Shown piece by piece: positions 21,969-34,927 of a stretch of 64,000 bases of DNA (its first letter is position 1; the number at the start of each line of letters is the position of its first letter). Origin of the DNA: Posidonia oceanica. Lineage: Eukaryota > Streptophyta > Magnoliopsida > Alismatales > Posidoniaceae. The DNA is taken from assembly GCA_037176725.1 (NCBI GenBank), contig JAZBRS010000026.1:55096501-55160500 (forward strand). The letters are read 5' to 3'. The notes below the pieces were generated by a model that was given only the letters and a program-made list of their open reading frames with translations, was not told where the DNA came from and did not search any database. Position numbers and translations under genes: made by a program.

Positions 21969-24900
21969 GAGAACAGACGCTGTTTAGGGCCACATAGAGT
22001 AGGTGTGAAGACCTACAAAGGGGAGAAGTGAGCAAATGGAGGGATTACCACCGCTTTGTGACCGTTTCCCACTAAACCGCCCCACGATGTGTCTCGCACG
22101 CTGCCCAAAGCTCGCGGCGCGATCGGATCGTGGAAAAGTGGGAAGAAAGTCGTTTTAAGTGGTGAATCCAGGGAAAACACAACACAAAACCCTTGGGGAA
22201 ACGCGAAACGGGGATCGGAGTTGATAGACAAGAAGAGGAGGCCCTATTCTACATGCTCAAAGAGACAGAAAGCGAAAACAAGGCAAACAATGCGAATGGC
22301 ATGCAAATGAATGCAATGCAGGGGTTCAGGAGGACATACCTGGAAATCCTGGGGCCTGATCTGAAGTCTGCTGGGTCCATGCTGAAGAGCGCTTTGCCAT
22401 GGTCGTCTGGGTAGCTTGTTTGAGAAGATCCAACGGCCGGATTGGAAGATATCACAGCTTCAAGGCAGAGGGGCCAGAACAGGGGAGAAGAACAGATCTA
22501 AGTGTACAGGAGGTCCTAGGGGTGTGCAAAAGGTCCTCCCAGGTGAAAGGGAGCTAAAGGGACTTAGTGTGTGCTAAATGAATGCAGAATGCATGCGGAA
22601 GCAAGAAAAGACAAGAAGGAGAATTTTGGGAAAAATAGGGATTCAAATGCATTTTCAAAAAGAAAAGGGGGTTAAATCCAGAGTTTTGAAAAAGATGGGG
22701 CTCTACAGGCAGGGGTTTTGGAAGCAGGAGGGATTGCATGCAGTTTTGCAAAAGACTGGGCTTAGAATGATATTTTAAAAAGTGGGTATGCATCAGAGGA
22801 AGTTTTGAAAGCAAATGGCAAGCAAAATGCAATTTTGAAAAACTCTGGGGTCTAAAATGCAATTTTTCCAGAAAACAGGGTTCTGGAGAGTCTGGGAATG
22901 CAAGTGGAGGGCCTACGTGCAATTTTGCAAACTTGGGAGCTAAAATGCAAATTTAAGGGCAAAACAGGCATTTTACATGATTTTAAAGGGATGCAAAGGA
23001 CCTATGTGTCATTTTTAAATCATGCAGGGTCAAAAATGCAATTTAGTATGCAAAATATGCACTAAAAACACTGATAATGGACTGACATGCAATTTTCGCA
23101 AAATGCAGGGTTGAAAATGCAATGTAATAAGCTAAAATGCATGCAGAATGACTACTGTGCATTTAAAAGGACCTACATGCAAAAATGAGAAAACAGAAGG
23201 GAAAATATTCAATGCAGCAAGCAAAAATTAAAATTAAAACCTAAGTTCTACAGTGCAATGGATCAGACAGCAAAAATGAGAAAAAATAGGGATCTGGAAT
23301 GCAATATAATAAGGCAAACTTAACTCATTAAAATTAAATAAACTACTGCAGGACTCAGATGCTAAAATAAAAAACAGAAGGGCTAAACTTAAACTTTTTA
23401 TAACTAGAAAGCACAGTAAAAGGACTAAAGAGCAAATACAGAGAAACACAAATATTTAATGCAATTTAGCATGATTTCAGATCATAAACATAGCAGATTA
23501 AATGACATAAGGATCAGAACGCAAAATAAAGAAAACTTAGACTAAACATGCAATATTCACCAGCAAACTATATATAAACGGAAAAATAAAACAACAGTAA
23601 CGGCCGACGGCCGTGGGCACTGTAGCAGCAAGCTACCAGTGCCCGCGACCGCCGGCACAGGGCTGCTGGAGACGCGCTGACCGGCGGGGGAGGTGCTCCT
23701 AGTGCTGACGGAGGTCGGACGGCGATCGGCGGAGGACGACGCGGCCTGGAGCGAGCCGGAACGGTCGCCGGAGCTCTGTAGTGCTTCAGAAGGTCCGTCC
23801 AGCCGTTCGACGCAGCGACGCTGCGTTCTGAGGGCCGGAGAACACTCCTGAGGTTCACGCGGAGCTCAGACGGTCGCTGGAGCCACATTCCGCTGGCCGA
23901 AGCGACGTGGCGACCGGAAGAGCTCGCCTGAGAAGACGATCTGACCGGAGCTGACTTCGGAGCAGGAGGGCCGAAAATTTACTTCTAAAGGGCGGAGAAG
24001 CAGCACAGAAGGGAGAGGAAGCTAAGGGAAGAAGGATTTACCTTTTTCCGCGTCTGAGTCGTTCTCCCGACGTCGGTGGCTTCAGCAGTCACCGGTGGAG
24101 GTCGTCCGGTCGCTGCAGTAGTCGTCAGCTGCTCGCGAAGGCTGGAGCGGCTTCAGGATGTTCTTCCGGCGCTTCCCAGTCGGTTGGACAGAAGCTTTGG
24201 AGCTTAGGCGGCGATTCGGCACTTTTTGGGTTCAGAAAAGTAGCCGGAGGTCGGAGGAGTTGTTTGCTGCTCGTCGGACTAGATGGGTGGTTCTGGATGA
24301 CTGCTGGAGGTTCGGGGAGTGATGCTGGATAGCTAGGTTGGCTTTCTGGAGAGTGTAGGTGGAGTTTGGAAGATGGTCGATTTTCTGGTCTGAAGGTGAC
24401 ACAGGTGTTTGTGGTGGCGTTCTTAGCCGGTGGTGAGGGAGAGGGCTGGAGGTCAGGTGCTTCTGGAAGGTGGAGGTTAGGTGAGTATCTGGGAGGAATT
24501 TGGTAGGAAGTAGTGGACTGAGGTGAAGGCAATTCTGGAGTGGGTTGTGTCGGGTTGCTGTTGGCTTGCAGGTGGAGTTTCAGGTGATCAGGTGGTGTTT
24601 TAGTGGTGGAATGGCCGGGAAATGGTGAGGGAAGAATGCAGGGTTGCTAGGTGAGTTTGGGGGATCAATTGGGAGAGGTTCTGAGGCCGGGAAGGGTGCT
24701 GGTTTGTCGGAAAAAGAAGAGGAGGATTTGCTGTGGATTTCAGAGGAGAAAAAAGAAGGTCTGGGTGTGGGAATGCTTTGGGATTTAGGTTTCTCTCCAG
24801 GATGCCAAGGAGGACTCTCAGGCTCTCTCTTACTGCTCTCTCTTCTCTGGAATTGGAGGGTGCAGAGGAGGAGAATGGAGGTCGTTTTAGGTGGGGAAAA

Positions 24901-26922
24901 GGCTCTGGAATTGGTCTCTGGTTCGCTCTCTCAGGTTCTCTCTGATTGCTCACACTGATTGCCAACTGAGGATCCTTTTTCTCTGAAACTCTATGCTGGT
25001 GGAAAGAACGGGAGCTTATATGAGGAGGAGGTGGCTGCTGGCGCGCTGCTGATTTTGAACTCAACGGCGGCCACTGCAGCAGACAAGAGATGGCGAGGCG
25101 ACCGGCATTCAATGCCTCCGGATTCGGTGCTGAGATGGAGGAGAAGCGGCGAGCTCTGTAGGTGATTGGATGGAGGGCTTCAAATTTTAAACGATGGAGG
25201 GAGCACTGCAGCTGGCCGCTCGCGGGAGAAAGCTATAGAAATGCTGAAGGAGGAAGAAGGGTGGAGAAGGCTGGGCCGCGGGTCGAAAAAAAGAAAAAGA
25301 AAAATAAAGAAGAAGGAGAGAAGCGGGCTAATGGGCCCAGCAAGGAAAAAGGAAAGAAAAGTGAGAAGGAAGAAAGAAAGAAAGAGAGGGAAAATAGGAG
25401 AAATAAAATAGGAAAAAATAAATTAAAAATAAGTAAAAATATTAGATGGATTGGGTTGTAGGTTAGGTGTTTAATTAGATTTTTTAATGACTATTTTTGG
25501 TTAATTAGTGTGATTTAAAAGGGTTTTGGGCTTGATTAGGGTTTTAGGGTTTTCTTTTTGTTTTAAATTCATTTTCCATTTTGATTAAGTGTTGTTAAGT
25601 CTTTTTAGATTGTTTTTTTTAATTGTGTTTTTCTTGTTAAGCATTTAGGATATTAATTAGGATTTTTTAGGATTTATTTTCAGGTTAATTAGAGTGGGTT
25701 TTGGTTTTTTTAGTTTTAGTCTTTTAGGATTTTCTTTCTTAAGTCTTTTGGGATTAGGTTTTTGATTTTTATTTGTTAATTTTTCTTGATGTTTTTTAGT
25801 TAGGTTTCTCTTGATGGATTAGGTGTTTTTTAGGTCCTTTTTAATGTGTTTCTCATTTTCTTTTTAATTAAGTTCTTAAATTGTTTTTCTTATGTTTGTT
25901 AAGTTAAGCCTTTTTTCCTTCATTAATTGTTTATCTAGTGTTTTTAATTAGCTTACTTCTTTTTAGGGTTTGTTTTTTAATTCTTTTGATAGGGTTTTCG
26001 CTTTTGGTGGGTTTTGATTTTATTTCAGTTTTTTCCTTGATTTTTCAGTATTTTCTTTTAGTTTGTTTTGCATTTTTTAGTTTGCATGCTTGATTTCCTT
26101 TTTTAGCTTGATTTAGTTAGGTTTAAGTTTTTAATTGTTTGTTTAATGTTTTTTAATTGTTTTTCTTAGAGTTCTGGTTTGTTTCCCTTATGTTTTAGAT
26201 TTTTACAGATTTTTAGGGGGTTTCATGGATTTTAGTAGAGGAAAGAAAAAGGAAAAGAGAAGGAGGAAGAAAATGGGAAAAGGGAGAAATAAAAAGGAAA
26301 GAGATGAGTTGGAGGGAAATGATTTTTTAAAATTCAGGGAAAATGTTAAAAATAAAGTAAAAATAGGAATAAGATAGAGAAGGGATAGAAGCACAAAGGG
26401 GGCCCACAGCCAGGCAGGAAAAAGAGCAAGAAAGGGATGAAAAGAGAGATGATAATCAGGAGAGAGAGAGGAGAGAGAAAAAGACAATCCCAGAGAGAGA
26501 AAAGGATAATTAGGGCAAATGAGAGGCTTAGAGGTCTTGGAATGGGATGAAAATTGGAGAGTGGGTAGCCTAGGGTTTCTAGTGTTGGTTCTGAGGTTTT
26601 GGTTTGATTCCAAGAAGGTTTTGGAGGGGTTTTAAGGTGTAGAAAAAGGTAGTTTTACCTAGGTTTTCTAGGGTTTTTGGGAATGGTCTAGGTTTGAAAG
26701 TTTCTAGGTTCTTGGGCAGGTTTGCTAAGTGGGTGTTGGTGGGTTTTCCTATGGGTTTTGGTCAGGTTTTGAGCTTGGGAAGAGGGGTAAAGGCTTAGGT
26801 CAAGTTTGCTTGGTTTTGAAGGGTAAAGAAGAGGGTTAGGGTTTGGTTTGGTTTGGGTTTGAGTCCAGCAATCACCAGGAGGGCTCCAAGTGGTCCAAGC
26901 CTGTCAAGATGGGGTGTCAACA
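21969..26922 (-). repeat. Truncated LTR F (4954 bp)
   Basis: It has an intact 5' end (TGTTGACACCCC at 26922) but begins internally at 21969, at a word found about 1.04 kb inside LTR A. The missing part would lie beyond element B, which appears to have inserted here. Features: intron-like block 22013-22339, hairpin 23613-23646, splice-donor-like GT 24040-24041, possible TATA word 25014-25023, A-rich part about 25440-26190. Its right flank gtact lies inside the leader of element P. Confidence 0.88.
23613..23646 (-). other. Conserved LTR hairpin, best copy (LTR F)
   Basis: The arms GTGGGCACTG and CAGTGCCCGC pair over 10 positions with one G-U type wobble. An inner TAGC/GCTA stem and a five-base loop extend it. 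Copies at 8187-8222, 18847-18882, 31199-31234 and 49760-49793 keep the structure with different stem bases. Confidence 0.6.
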
Positions 26923-27905
26923 GTACTGCTTTAATCCATGCTTTTTGCCTGATGCCTGAATTATTTCGCACACATATGCCATGCCACTACACTAATGCAC
27001 ATGCCATGCCTTATATGCCTTTTGATGTGCTGGTTGTTTTTTTTTCCACTATCATGTCTCATACACATGCACATGGCATGCCCATGCTTTTTGCAATGAT
27101 GTTTGCTGTTTGCTTGCCATGCTTGGGTGATTTTCTTCCCCTTCTTGCATTAGGCCTAAGGACAATTAGAGACTGATTGCTTCCCCCACGGCTAACTAAA
27201 AATGGCAAGTAAAAATAAATTCTAGGATCAACTAGAGCCATTAACACACTTGCACCTCCTTGAGTTAATAAAAGATGCAAGATAAAAGACTTTAATCATT
27301 TGCATGAAGAATCATATAGGGCATGCATTCTTCTCATCTGAGTCCACCTACCAGTCTGCAAAGGATGGTCTCGGCCTCTTGCTCCAATGCTTTGGCATGG
27401 CGTGAGTCGATCGGTCTGTCCCCCCTTGTCTAGGGGTTGTGTCGGTGCTAGTGGAGGGTACTACCCACGCTTCGGCTGGGTCGAGGCCACCAACGCACCA
27501 CCCTGTTACTACCTGAGCTTTGGGCCAAGATTTAGACAGGAGACCTACTTTTCTGACCTGAGTTAGTGACCTGTACACCTGTGAGTATCCGAAGTAGACT
27601 ACCTGCTAGGGTACACTAGATTGGTGAGAGAGAGCATGTTAGAAAGCATACATATCATTCATGTCACAATTTAATGCATTTACATTTCATTTTCTGTTTC
27701 TAATCCCAGTTTCTGTTGTGTCCTACAGAGGTCAGTGAGCGAGTTCCCTAGTTGGAGCTCGAGTCCCTCCTCTTACTGACACCCCTGCTGAGACACTTGT
27801 GCTCGATCGTCTTCTCCTGAGCTATCCACTTTTGCGACGATAGCTCCTCCTAGAACTCACCCTTTCACCACTTGTCGTAGCCCCATTCTCACCCGCTCTC
27901 GGTCA
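26923..27905 (+). other. Untranslated leader fragment of element P
   Basis: It matches leader A read in reverse complement, including the conserved block (27345-27605). The PBS and LTR are missing because F interrupts it. I see no gene in it. Confidence 0.7.
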
Positions 27906-28414
27906 ATGATGGCCCAGCGCACTATTGAAGCCCTGCTTACCCTTGTCTCGGAGGCGATTTCCGCTCCGATCCCTCCGACTCCCGCTTTCACTCCCTTTGT
28001 GCCCCCTATGACACCAGGGTTCCCCCCTCTATCGCTTGGGGCAGCTCAGTTTGTTCTGGGGCATTGCAGACATACACCCCTCTGGATCCGGTCACCGAGT
28101 CTATCTTGATGACCACCACTCGCATTTCAGAGGCGCCTGTGACCCTGCTATCCTAGGGATACGTCCCTCTCAACTCCTCTTTTGCTGTAGCGACCCTTGC
28201 TATAGGACTTCAATCTTCTGGACAGTCTGACCCCTTTGGCTCTGGTCCCCCGCCAACACTGTACCTCAACATTCCCACTGATGGGACGCCTGACAAGCAT
28301 ATCAGCATCTGATGGAGACTGCCCAGCGCCTGCAGGGCATGGCTCTATCAGTCTGCCCTTCTTTCATTCCTGCTGGTCCCGAGGTTCCTGTGCGGTCTAC
28401 TCCTACATATCATG
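27906..28414 (+). pseudogene. gag: gag N-terminal fragment (element P)
   Basis: A 67-codon ORF (27906-28109) starts with Met-Met-Ala-Gln and has the Pro-rich segment ending PGFPP, as in the Gag N-terminus of element A. Homology continues to 28414 in shifting frames, up to the sequence corresponding to the LQGMALSVRP segment. It is cut by LTR C and carries frameshifts, so it is non-functional. Confidence 0.75.
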
Positions 28415-31400
28415 TGTAGTAATCCCAATCAGAATCAGGCTTACTATTAGCAGCGATGGTCCGAGGAGGAGGGCTCAACTCGAAAACACTTAAAAAGGAA
28501 GAAAAGAAGAAGATAAGACAAATCAGAGTCGCCACCATGTCTATTATCGGGAGACAAGGAAAACCGGGGGAAATACGTGAATTGACATGCAAAACCAAGC
28601 AAGAAATGCAAAGCAAAGCAATGCAAAGGAAAACAAATGCAAATACATGCAAATGAGATGACTCATGCCTAGGATAAGGGCGATATGGTCATTGCGGGCC
28701 AAAAGACTGGGCAAGGACTCCTGTTACGCACGGGGAAGGTGTTAAGCACCCCCGACACGCCCGAGAATCGGTCTTTCTAGGCTTACGCTCGCATACGCAG
28801 TGAAATGCAGATTTGAATGCCGAAATGCCAATGAATGCCAGAATGAATGCTCATAGGTGTGCTCTAAGTGGTGGGATGCAATGCAAGAAAGTAAACGTGC
28901 TGTCTAAGTGCTCAGCAGCGCTGTCTGTGTTCCGAACTGGGCGAAACCTAGCTCGTGAGAACTCCAGGCAGTAAGCATCACTGCCCTACATGCAAATGCA
29001 AGCAAAAAAGCAAAACAACGGTAAAACCAAGCAATGCAGGCGACATGCAAGAGAAAACGGCGCAAAACAATGCAAGAAACGAGAGCGGCACGCAAAACGG
29101 TGCAAGAAAACAAGACGGGCATGCAAAATGGTGCCAAAAGCGAAGCGGGCACGCGAAACGGTGCCAAAAGCGAGGTGGGCATGCAAAATGGTGCCAAAAG
29201 TGGAGCGGGCACGCAAAACGGTGCCAAAGACAAAGTGGGCACGCAAAACGGTGCCAAAACAAAGCGAGCACGCAAAATGGTGCCAAAAGCAAAGCAGGCA
29301 CGCAAAACGGTGCCAAAAGCGAAGTGGGCATGCAAAACGGTGCCAAAGACAAAGCGGGCACGCAAAACGGTGCCAAAAAACAGAGCGGGCACGCAAAACG
29401 GTGCCAAAGACAGAGCGGGCACGCGAAACGGTGCCAAAAGACGGAATAAAACCTCGGCAAAACCATGCAGATGCAAATGCAAGGAAAAAAGATCAAGGGA
29501 AGCGAAAGGAGAAGTAAACAGTGCGTGTGTGAGGACAGGCACTGTTTAAGGGCCACGCAAAGTAGGTGTGAAGACCTACACTGGGGAGAACAAGCAAGTG
29601 GGGGGATTACCACTGCTTTGTGACTGTTTTCCACTAAACCGCTCCACGATGTGTCTCGCATGCTGCCCAAAGCTCGCAGTGCGATCGGATCGTGGAAAAG
29701 GGGGAAGAAAGCCGCAATAAGTGGTGAATCCAGGGGAAACACAACACAAAACACCTGGGAATACGCAAAACGAGGAATGGAGTTGATAGATAAGAGGAGG
29801 AAGTTCTATTCTGCATGCTCGAGGAAACAAGAAGCGAAAACGATGCATGCAATGCAAATGGTATGCAAATGAGTGCTGTGCAGGGGTTCAGGAGGACATA
29901 CCTGGGAAATCTGAAGCCTGATCTGAAATCTGCTTGCTCCATGCTGAAGAGCGCTCCGCCGGGGTCGTCTGGGTAGCTTGTTTGAGAAGATTCAACGGCC
30001 GGATTGGAAGATATCGCAGCTTCAAGGCAGAGGGGCCAGAATAGGGGAGAAGAACAGATCTAAGTGTTCAGGAGGTCCTAGGGGTGTGCAAACAGGTCCT
30101 CCCATGCGAATGGGAGCTAATGATGCTTGAGTGTGTGCAAAGGATGCAAAAAGCTAGAATGCATGAATGCAATACATGTAGAATACAAGAAAAGACTTAA
30201 GGGTGATTTTTCAGAAAATTGGGGGTTCAAATGCAATTTTTGAAAAGATGGGGGTCTAAATGCAAAGGTTTTGAAGAGTTTGGGGCTTTCATGCAAGGAT
30301 TTTGAGAAAAGGAGGGTCTGAATGCAATTTTGCAAAGGACAGGGTTTCAAATGCAATTTTCCAAAAGGGGTATGCATCAGGACAAGCTTTGAAAACATGT
30401 GGCAGATTAAGATGCAATTTTTAAAATCATTAGGGTATGAAATGCAATTTTTCCAGGAAAACAGGGTCCTAAGTAGTCTGGGAATGCAAATGGGGGACCT
30501 ACATGCAATTTTTCAAACATATGGGGCTAAAAATGCAATTTTTGGAGCAAAACATGCATTTAAATGATTTTTATAAGCATGTAGAGGACCTATGTGCAAT
30601 TTTCCAAACATGCAGGGTCAAAGATGCAATTTTTGAAGCAAAATATGCATTAAAGGGGCAAACAAAGGACTGACATGCAATTTTTAAAATATGCAAGGTC
30701 AAAAATGCAATTTAATAAGCTAAATATGCATTAAATGATTACTGTGCATTAGAAAGGACCTACATGCAAAAATCAGAAAACAGAGGGGGGAAAATGCAAT
30801 GCAACAAGCAAAAATGAAAAATAAAACCTAAGTTCTACAGGACAGAGGATCAGGATGCAAAAGCAGAAAACAAAAGGGACCTGGAATGCAATTTCATATG
30901 GCAAAGTTCATGCATTAAATTAAATTAAGCTACTACAGGACCAATGTGCAAAAATCAAAAGCTGGAGGGCCAAAGTCTAACTTATTACTGAAGGAAAGCA
31001 CAGTAAATGGATCAGCATGCAAATAAGGAAAACTACAAACATTTCATGCAATTTAATATAGTTTCAGTTCAGAAATCAGCAGATTAAATCAAATAAAGGA
31101 CTGGAATGCAAAACAACAAGAACTCAGACCAGAAATGCAATATTTAACGAAAAACTTAGATATCTGGAAAATAAAGGAACAGTGTAATGGCCGACGGCCA
31201 TGGACACTGTAGCAGCAAGCTGCCAGCGTCCATGAACGTCGGCACAGGGATGCTGGGGCTGCGCAGACCGGCAGGGAGGCGTCTCTAGGTCCAAACGGTG
31301 CTCGGCGGAGCTCGACGCTGGCTGGAGCGAGCCGGAGAGGCCACTAGAGATCTGCAGAGCTTCAGAAACGCACCCCAGGCGATCGACGCGACGACGCGGT

Positions 31401-34360
31401 GATCTGAAGGCCGGAGTGTGTTCCTGAGACTCGTGCGGACCGGAGGGTGCTGCTGGAACGGCATTCTGCTGACCGGAGTGGAGGGACGCACGGTGAGGCT
31501 CGCCGGAGAAGACGACTCTGGCCGGAGCTGACTCGGTGCAGGAGCGAAGAAAAGCCTATTCTAAGGGGGGGAAAAGCAAGAGGGGAGGAAGATTATGCTA
31601 AAGGGATAAGATCTTACCTGTTTCCGTGGCTGGGAAGTCCTCCCGACGCAGGCAGTTTCAGAGGTCGCCGATGGAGCTCGTCCGGTGAGAGGAGGGGGCG
31701 TCGATGGCTCGGGAAGATCGGAATCGCCTCAGAGCGACCCTCCGGAGCTTCCTGGATGCTTGGAAGGCTGCTGCGAAGACCGACGGGAGATCCGGCTTAT
31801 TTTGGGTTCACAGAGGCAGCCGGAGACCGGGGGGAGTGTCCGCTGCTCCTCAGGCCGGATAGGATCTTCTGGAAGATTACTGGAGGTCTGGTGAAGGGTT
31901 CTGGGCAGTTGAATTGGGTTTCGGGAGGCTGTGGAGTGGATTTGCAGATTGGTTGATTTTCTGGTCAGAGGGGACTATAGGTGTTTAAAGTGGAGGGTTC
32001 GGCCGGTGGTGGGTTGCTGGACTGAAGGTTGGGTGCCTCGGGAAGGTGGAGTTCAAGCGAATGCCTGGGGAAGGTTTGGGACGAAATGGAGGTCTGTGGT
32101 GGTGGTAATTTTCAGGAGAGGAGGTGATGGGTTGTAGTTAGTTTCTGTGATGGAAATTCGGTGGACTGGGGGTGTTTTCAGGAGTGGAAAGGCCAGGAAA
32201 TGGTGGAGGAGGAATGTTGGGACTCTGGGTAGATTTGGGAGATGAAATGGAAGAGAATTGGAGGCTTGGAAGGGGCTTGGTTTCTGAGGAAGAAGAAGGG
32301 GGAAGGCTGCTGAATTCAGAGGGAGAAGAAGGAGGAGTTTGGTGGGGAATTCTCTCTGGATTTCTGGTTCTCTCTCTCGGATGGCAAAAGGCATTGGAGG
32401 AGATGGAATGCTGAGGCTTTATCAGGGCATCAGCGGAGCTGGGCGCGTTGAGGATTTTCAAATCCTGTCGGCGCCGAACACTGGAGCTGGAGTTGAGAGG
32501 AGGCCGGCGAGACGACAGGCAGTTAATGCCTTCCGGAAAAGGTGCTGAGAGAAGAGAGAGGAGCGGCGAGCTGTTGCTGATCTGATGGAGGGGGAAGAAG
32601 TTGAAATTTGAAAGGAGGAGGGAGCGCTGTAGGCTTGCAGGAGGAGAAGGAAAATGCAGAGGAAGAAGAAGGAAGAGGAAGAAGGAGGAAGGCGGGTTGG
32701 GCTGCAAGCTGAGGAAGAAAAAAAAAAAGAAGAAAAAAAGGAAAGAAGGAAAGGGTGGACGGGCTGGACTGGGCCCAGCAGGAGAAGAGGAAAGGAAGAA
32801 AAAAAAGGAAGAAAAGAGAAAGAGAGGAGAAAAAGAGGAGAAATAAATAAGGTAAAAATTAGTAAAAATATTAGAATGATTGTGTTGTGAGTTAGGATCT
32901 TGATTAAATTTTTAATGACTGTTTTTAGTTGATTAATTCTGGTTTTAGAGGGGTTTTGGGTTTGATTAGGTTTTTAAGGGTTTTCTTTGTTTTTAATTTG
33001 TTTTCCATTTTGATTAAGTGTTTGTTAAGCCTTTTAAGTTATTTTTTAATTATGCTTTTCTTGTTAAGTACTTGGGATGTTAATTAGGATTTTTTAAGAT
33101 TTATTTTTAGATTAATTAGAGTGAGTTTTGGGTTTTGATTTTAGTCTTTTTAGGATTCTTCTTAAGTCCTTTTTTGAATTACACTTTTGATTTTTTGTTT
33201 GTTAAGTTCTCTTGATGTTGTTTTTTTTTTTTTTTTAGTTAGGTTTCTCTTGTTTGATTAAGTGTCTTTAAATCTTTTTAATTTGTTTCTCATTTTCTTT
33301 TTAATTAACTTCTTAAGTTGTTCTTCTTAGGTTTGTTAAGTTAAGTTTTTTTTTCATTAATTACTTGTCTTAGTGTTTTTTAATTGTTTTCCTTCTTCTT
33401 AGGGTTTGTTTTTAGATTATATTGATAGGGTTTTCACTTTTGGTTGGTTTTGATTATATTTTAGTTTTTTCCTTGATTTTACAGCATTTTCTATTGGTTT
33501 GTTTTGCATTTTTTAGCTTGCATCCTTGGTTTTCCATTTTAACTAGATTTAGTTGGGTTTAGGTTCTTAATTGTTTGTTTAGTATTTTTAATTATTTTTC
33601 TTAGGGTTCTGGTTTGTTTCCCTTTTGTTTTAGAGTTTTAGAGATTTTTAAGGGTTTTTTTATGGATTTTAGCAAAAGAGGGAAAAAGGAAAAGAGAAGG
33701 AAGAAGAAAAGGGAAAAAGGAGGAATAAAGGGGAAAGAGATGAGTTGGGGGAAAACAATTTTTTAGAAGTCAGGGAAAATGCTAAAAATAAGGTAAAAAT
33801 AGAAATAAGATAGAGAAGAGATAGAAGCACAAAGGGGGCCCACAGCCAGGCAAGAAAAAGAGAGAGAAGGGGATGAAAAGAGGGAGGATAATCAGGAGAG
33901 AGAGAGGAGAGAGAGAAAAGAATAATCCAAGAGAGAGAAAAGGATAATTTAGGTAAAAGGAAGGCTTAAAGGTTTTGAAATGGGGTGAAAATTGGGGAGT
34001 GTGTAGCCTAGGGTTTCTAGTGTTGGTTCTAGGGCTTTGGTCTGGTTTTGAGCAAGTTTTGGAGGGGTTTTGAGGTGTAGAAAAAGGGTGGTTTCACCAA
34101 AGTTTTCTAGGGTTTTTGGGAATGGTTTTGGGCTGAAAGTTTTTATGTGATTGGGTAGGTTTGCTAAGTAGGGGTTGATGGGTTTTCCTATGGTTTTTGG
34201 GCAGATTTTGGGCTTGGGAAGAGGGTGTGGGCTTAGGTCAAGTTGGGCTTGTTTTGAAGGGTGAGATGAAGAGGGTTGGGGGTTGTTTGTCCTAGGTTTA
34301 GATCCAGCAGTCACCAGAAGGTCCCAAATGATCCGAGCCTGTCAAGATGGGGTGTCAACA
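28415..34360 (-). repeat. 3' LTR of element C (5946 bp)
   Basis: It starts TGTTGACACCCC at 34360 beside the polypurine tract and ends CTACA at 28415. Modules: A-rich part about 32880-33660, GC-rich part about 31190-32700, splice-donor-like GT 31616-31617 (CAGGTAAG context), hairpin 31199-31234, intron-like block 29576-29901, and a regular minisatellite at about 28985-29450. It is the same subfamily as A, B, D and F. Confidence 0.93.
28985..29450 (-). repeat. 30-bp minisatellite inside LTR C
   Basis: There are eleven copies of GGTGCCAAA at nearly constant 30-base spacing (about 29120-29440), each followed by variable purines and GCACGCAAAAC. The period is a multiple of three, which keeps several frames open on both strands and explains the 164-258-codon ORFs here. 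More degenerate versions lie in A (about 6060-6450), B (16780-17100), D (47700-48010), E (51365-51870) and G (62770-63250). Confidence 0.85.
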
Positions 34361-34372
34361 GATGCCCCTCCC
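34361..34372 (-). other. Polypurine tract (element C)
   Basis: The minus strand reads GGGAGGGGCATC directly before TGTTGACACC of the 3' LTR. It would prime plus-strand DNA synthesis. The E element has nearly the same sequence. Confidence 0.8.
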
Positions 34373-34900
34373 TGAGCAAGGTCAAGCGGAGCGAGGCCGC
34401 TGCTCAGGGTTGACAAGACACCCCATCTGACCGGCGGGAGCAGAGGTTTGCTATGGACGTGAGCTACTTATTCGGCGGATGCACCGAAAATCGTAGCCCG
34501 TTGCCGCAATGCAAAATGCAGGTGCAGATGGATGATGTGCAGAGTATGCAATGCATGCTAATGCAGATGCAATGCAGACGTTAGTACAAAAGTTAGTGCA
34601 ACTAGAATGCTGATGCAGTGCAAGTGATGCTGATGATGCTAAATTAGTATGCAATGCTAGCTGAGAAGGTGTAGAGATGATGCAAGAGAAATGCCAGAAG
34701 AAAGGGCGCGATGTGGCGCAAGGATCTGGCGGGAAGGCCAGACTTGCGCGACAAGGCAAGAAAGAAAAGGTGTAGCTTGTCCCCACCGGGGGAGCAAGCT
34801 AGCAGAAAAAAAAAAAGAGGGGTGCGAGGGGAGAGAGGCCAACTCTCCTTTCGCAAGGGGAATGCGGGACTTTGCCTTCCTGGGACAAGGCCACTCCAAA
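34361..34900 (-). other. Conserved LTR-proximal 3' UTR (element C)
   Basis: The first 180 bp or so match 56591-56770 of element E closely, including the segment around the ATGCACCGAA word. After that the two differ. It is non-coding, and the short ORFs have no recognisable domain. Confidence 0.65.
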
Positions 34901-34927
34901 AAGGTGATAAGGTGTCGGGCTTATCGG

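Larger units (their letters stand above)
26923..28414 (+). mobile_element. Element P: plus-strand retrotransposon fragment (leader and gag start)
   Basis: This is the only piece between F and C. It is the reverse complement of the leader and gag start seen in A and B. Both ends are cut by minus-strand LTRs: F at 26922 and C at 28415. It is therefore the host of both nests and the oldest visible insertion. Confidence 0.8.

Noticed and set aside
28955..29549. Plus-strand ORFs of 164-175 codons in LTR C
   Set aside because: They are antisense to the element and arise because the 30-bp minisatellite has no stop in several frames.
31447..31956. Plus ORF of 169 codons in LTR C
   Set aside because: GC-rich module read antisense; not kept in the other LTR copies.
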